In this document: positions 63,775 to 64,000 of the stretch, one piece after another
How positions within the stretch are numbered: the first letter of the stretch is position 1
How the letters are laid out: each line of letters opens with the position of its first letter
Assembly: GCA_910577475.1 (NCBI GenBank)
Contig: CAJTLJ010000006.1
Location: 62,001-126,000 of the forward strand
Origin: an uncultured Alistipes sp.
Lineage (GTDB): Bacteria > Bacteroidota > Bacteroidia > Bacteroidales > Rikenellaceae
Direction of reading: 5' to 3'
DNA length: 64,000 bases
Translations under genes and position numbers: made by a program
The notes under the pieces: model-generated
The model's input: the letters and a program-made list of their open reading frames with translations, nothing else
What the model was told of the DNA's origin: nothing
Databases searched by the model: none

Positions 63775-64000
63775 ATGAGCAGACTTTTCCGAAACCTGTT
63801 GCTGACGCTGCTCTGCGTCGGCGGGGCGGCGGCCGGGATGGCGGAGGCGCAGGAGGTGCGATCCGCACCCGATACGCTGACCGTCAACCAGAAGCGGCAG
63901 ATGCGCGGCCTGACCTCGAAATCCAATGTCTTCGTACCCCGTGGACAGTGGATTTTCGGCGGTACGGCCTCCTACTCGACCCATACGAACCGGGACTACA
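63775..64000 (+). CDS. Outer-membrane protein, N-terminal part (cut by window end)
   Basis: 75 residues are visible. A signal peptide (MSRLFRNLLLTLLCVGGAAAGMAEA) is followed by QEVRSAPDTLTVNQKRQM and by KSNVFVPRGQWIFGGTASYSTH, a start seen in outer-membrane beta-barrel proteins of Bacteroidetes that lie next to DUF4493 lipoproteins. It may be the barrel that carries or exports the preceding lipoproteins. The start at 63775 is chosen for its signal peptide. Confidence 0.7.
   Translation, partial: MSRLFRNLLLTLLCVGGAAAGMAEAQEVRSAPDTLTVNQKRQMRGLTSKSNVFVPRGQWIFGGTASYSTHTNRDY

Overview
The window reads as a stretch of ordinary chromosome from a GC-rich member of the Bacteroidales, most like Alistipes/Rikenellaceae. 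That placement is inferred from gene content: DUF4493/PCMD and fimbrillin-like surface lipoproteins, DUF6029 and Omp28-type outer-membrane proteins, an anaerobic sulfatase maturase, an Rnf complex of the Bacteroidetes type, and promoters of the Bacteroidetes form TTTG-N19-TAnnTTTG instead of -35/-10 boxes. No phage, insertion sequence or CRISPR array was seen. One tRNA (Arg, anticodon CCG) is present.

Layout, left half. A glycoside hydrolase family 3 lipoprotein enters from the left edge (1-1055, minus). A minus-strand block lon-kdsB, kdsA-kdsD-Nudix supplies the Lon protease and three of the four Kdo enzymes. valS, rnhA and a PAS protein run on the plus strand. A minus-strand run follows: radical SAM sulfatase maturase, Sel1/TonB-C protein, dCMP deaminase, SecA, a short DUF2851 protein, MIP18-type and SufE Fe-S assembly proteins, a PafA-like protein that has lost several metal ligands, and a GSCFA protein. 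ispE diverges from GSCFA, and both have promoter boxes almost touching their start codons. A minus-strand group (S24-like regulator, histidine kinase, lgt, HU/SPOR protein, GtrA) ends at tRNA-Arg. ruvB, a ferredoxin-nitroreductase fusion and rpiB follow.

Layout, right half. 29055-35626 is a four-gene envelope locus: a large unrecognised lipoprotein, a TlpA-like thioredoxin, a DUF6029 beta-barrel, and a lipoprotein with three Ig-like repeats and an Omp28 CxxC domain. It looks like a thiol-redox module spanning the periplasm and outer membrane. A repeat-filled gap (35684-36232) separates it from a minus-strand group of TPR protein, plugless TonB-receptor-like barrel and small lipoprotein. Then come OsmC, a cysteine-rich membrane protein diverging from trkA, a GH3-type acyl-amido synthetase, a deoxynucleoside kinase, an rRNA cytosine methyltransferase, MerR, Nif3 and a coiled-coil zinc-ribbon protein. 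nadE, whose glutaminase domain lacks its nucleophilic cysteine, is followed by rseC-rnfBCDGEA (51517-57043), closed by a strong terminator. The window ends in a surface-lipoprotein locus (57261-64000): a fimbrillin-like lipoprotein, two DUF4493 lipoproteins, a DUF4493-PCMD lipoprotein and the start of an outer-membrane protein.

The points most worth following up are the envelope redox locus, the NadE with a dead glutaminase domain, the degenerate PafA-like protein, the second flavinylation-like motif in RnfG, and a family of TGTCA...TGACA palindromic repeats lying between convergent genes.
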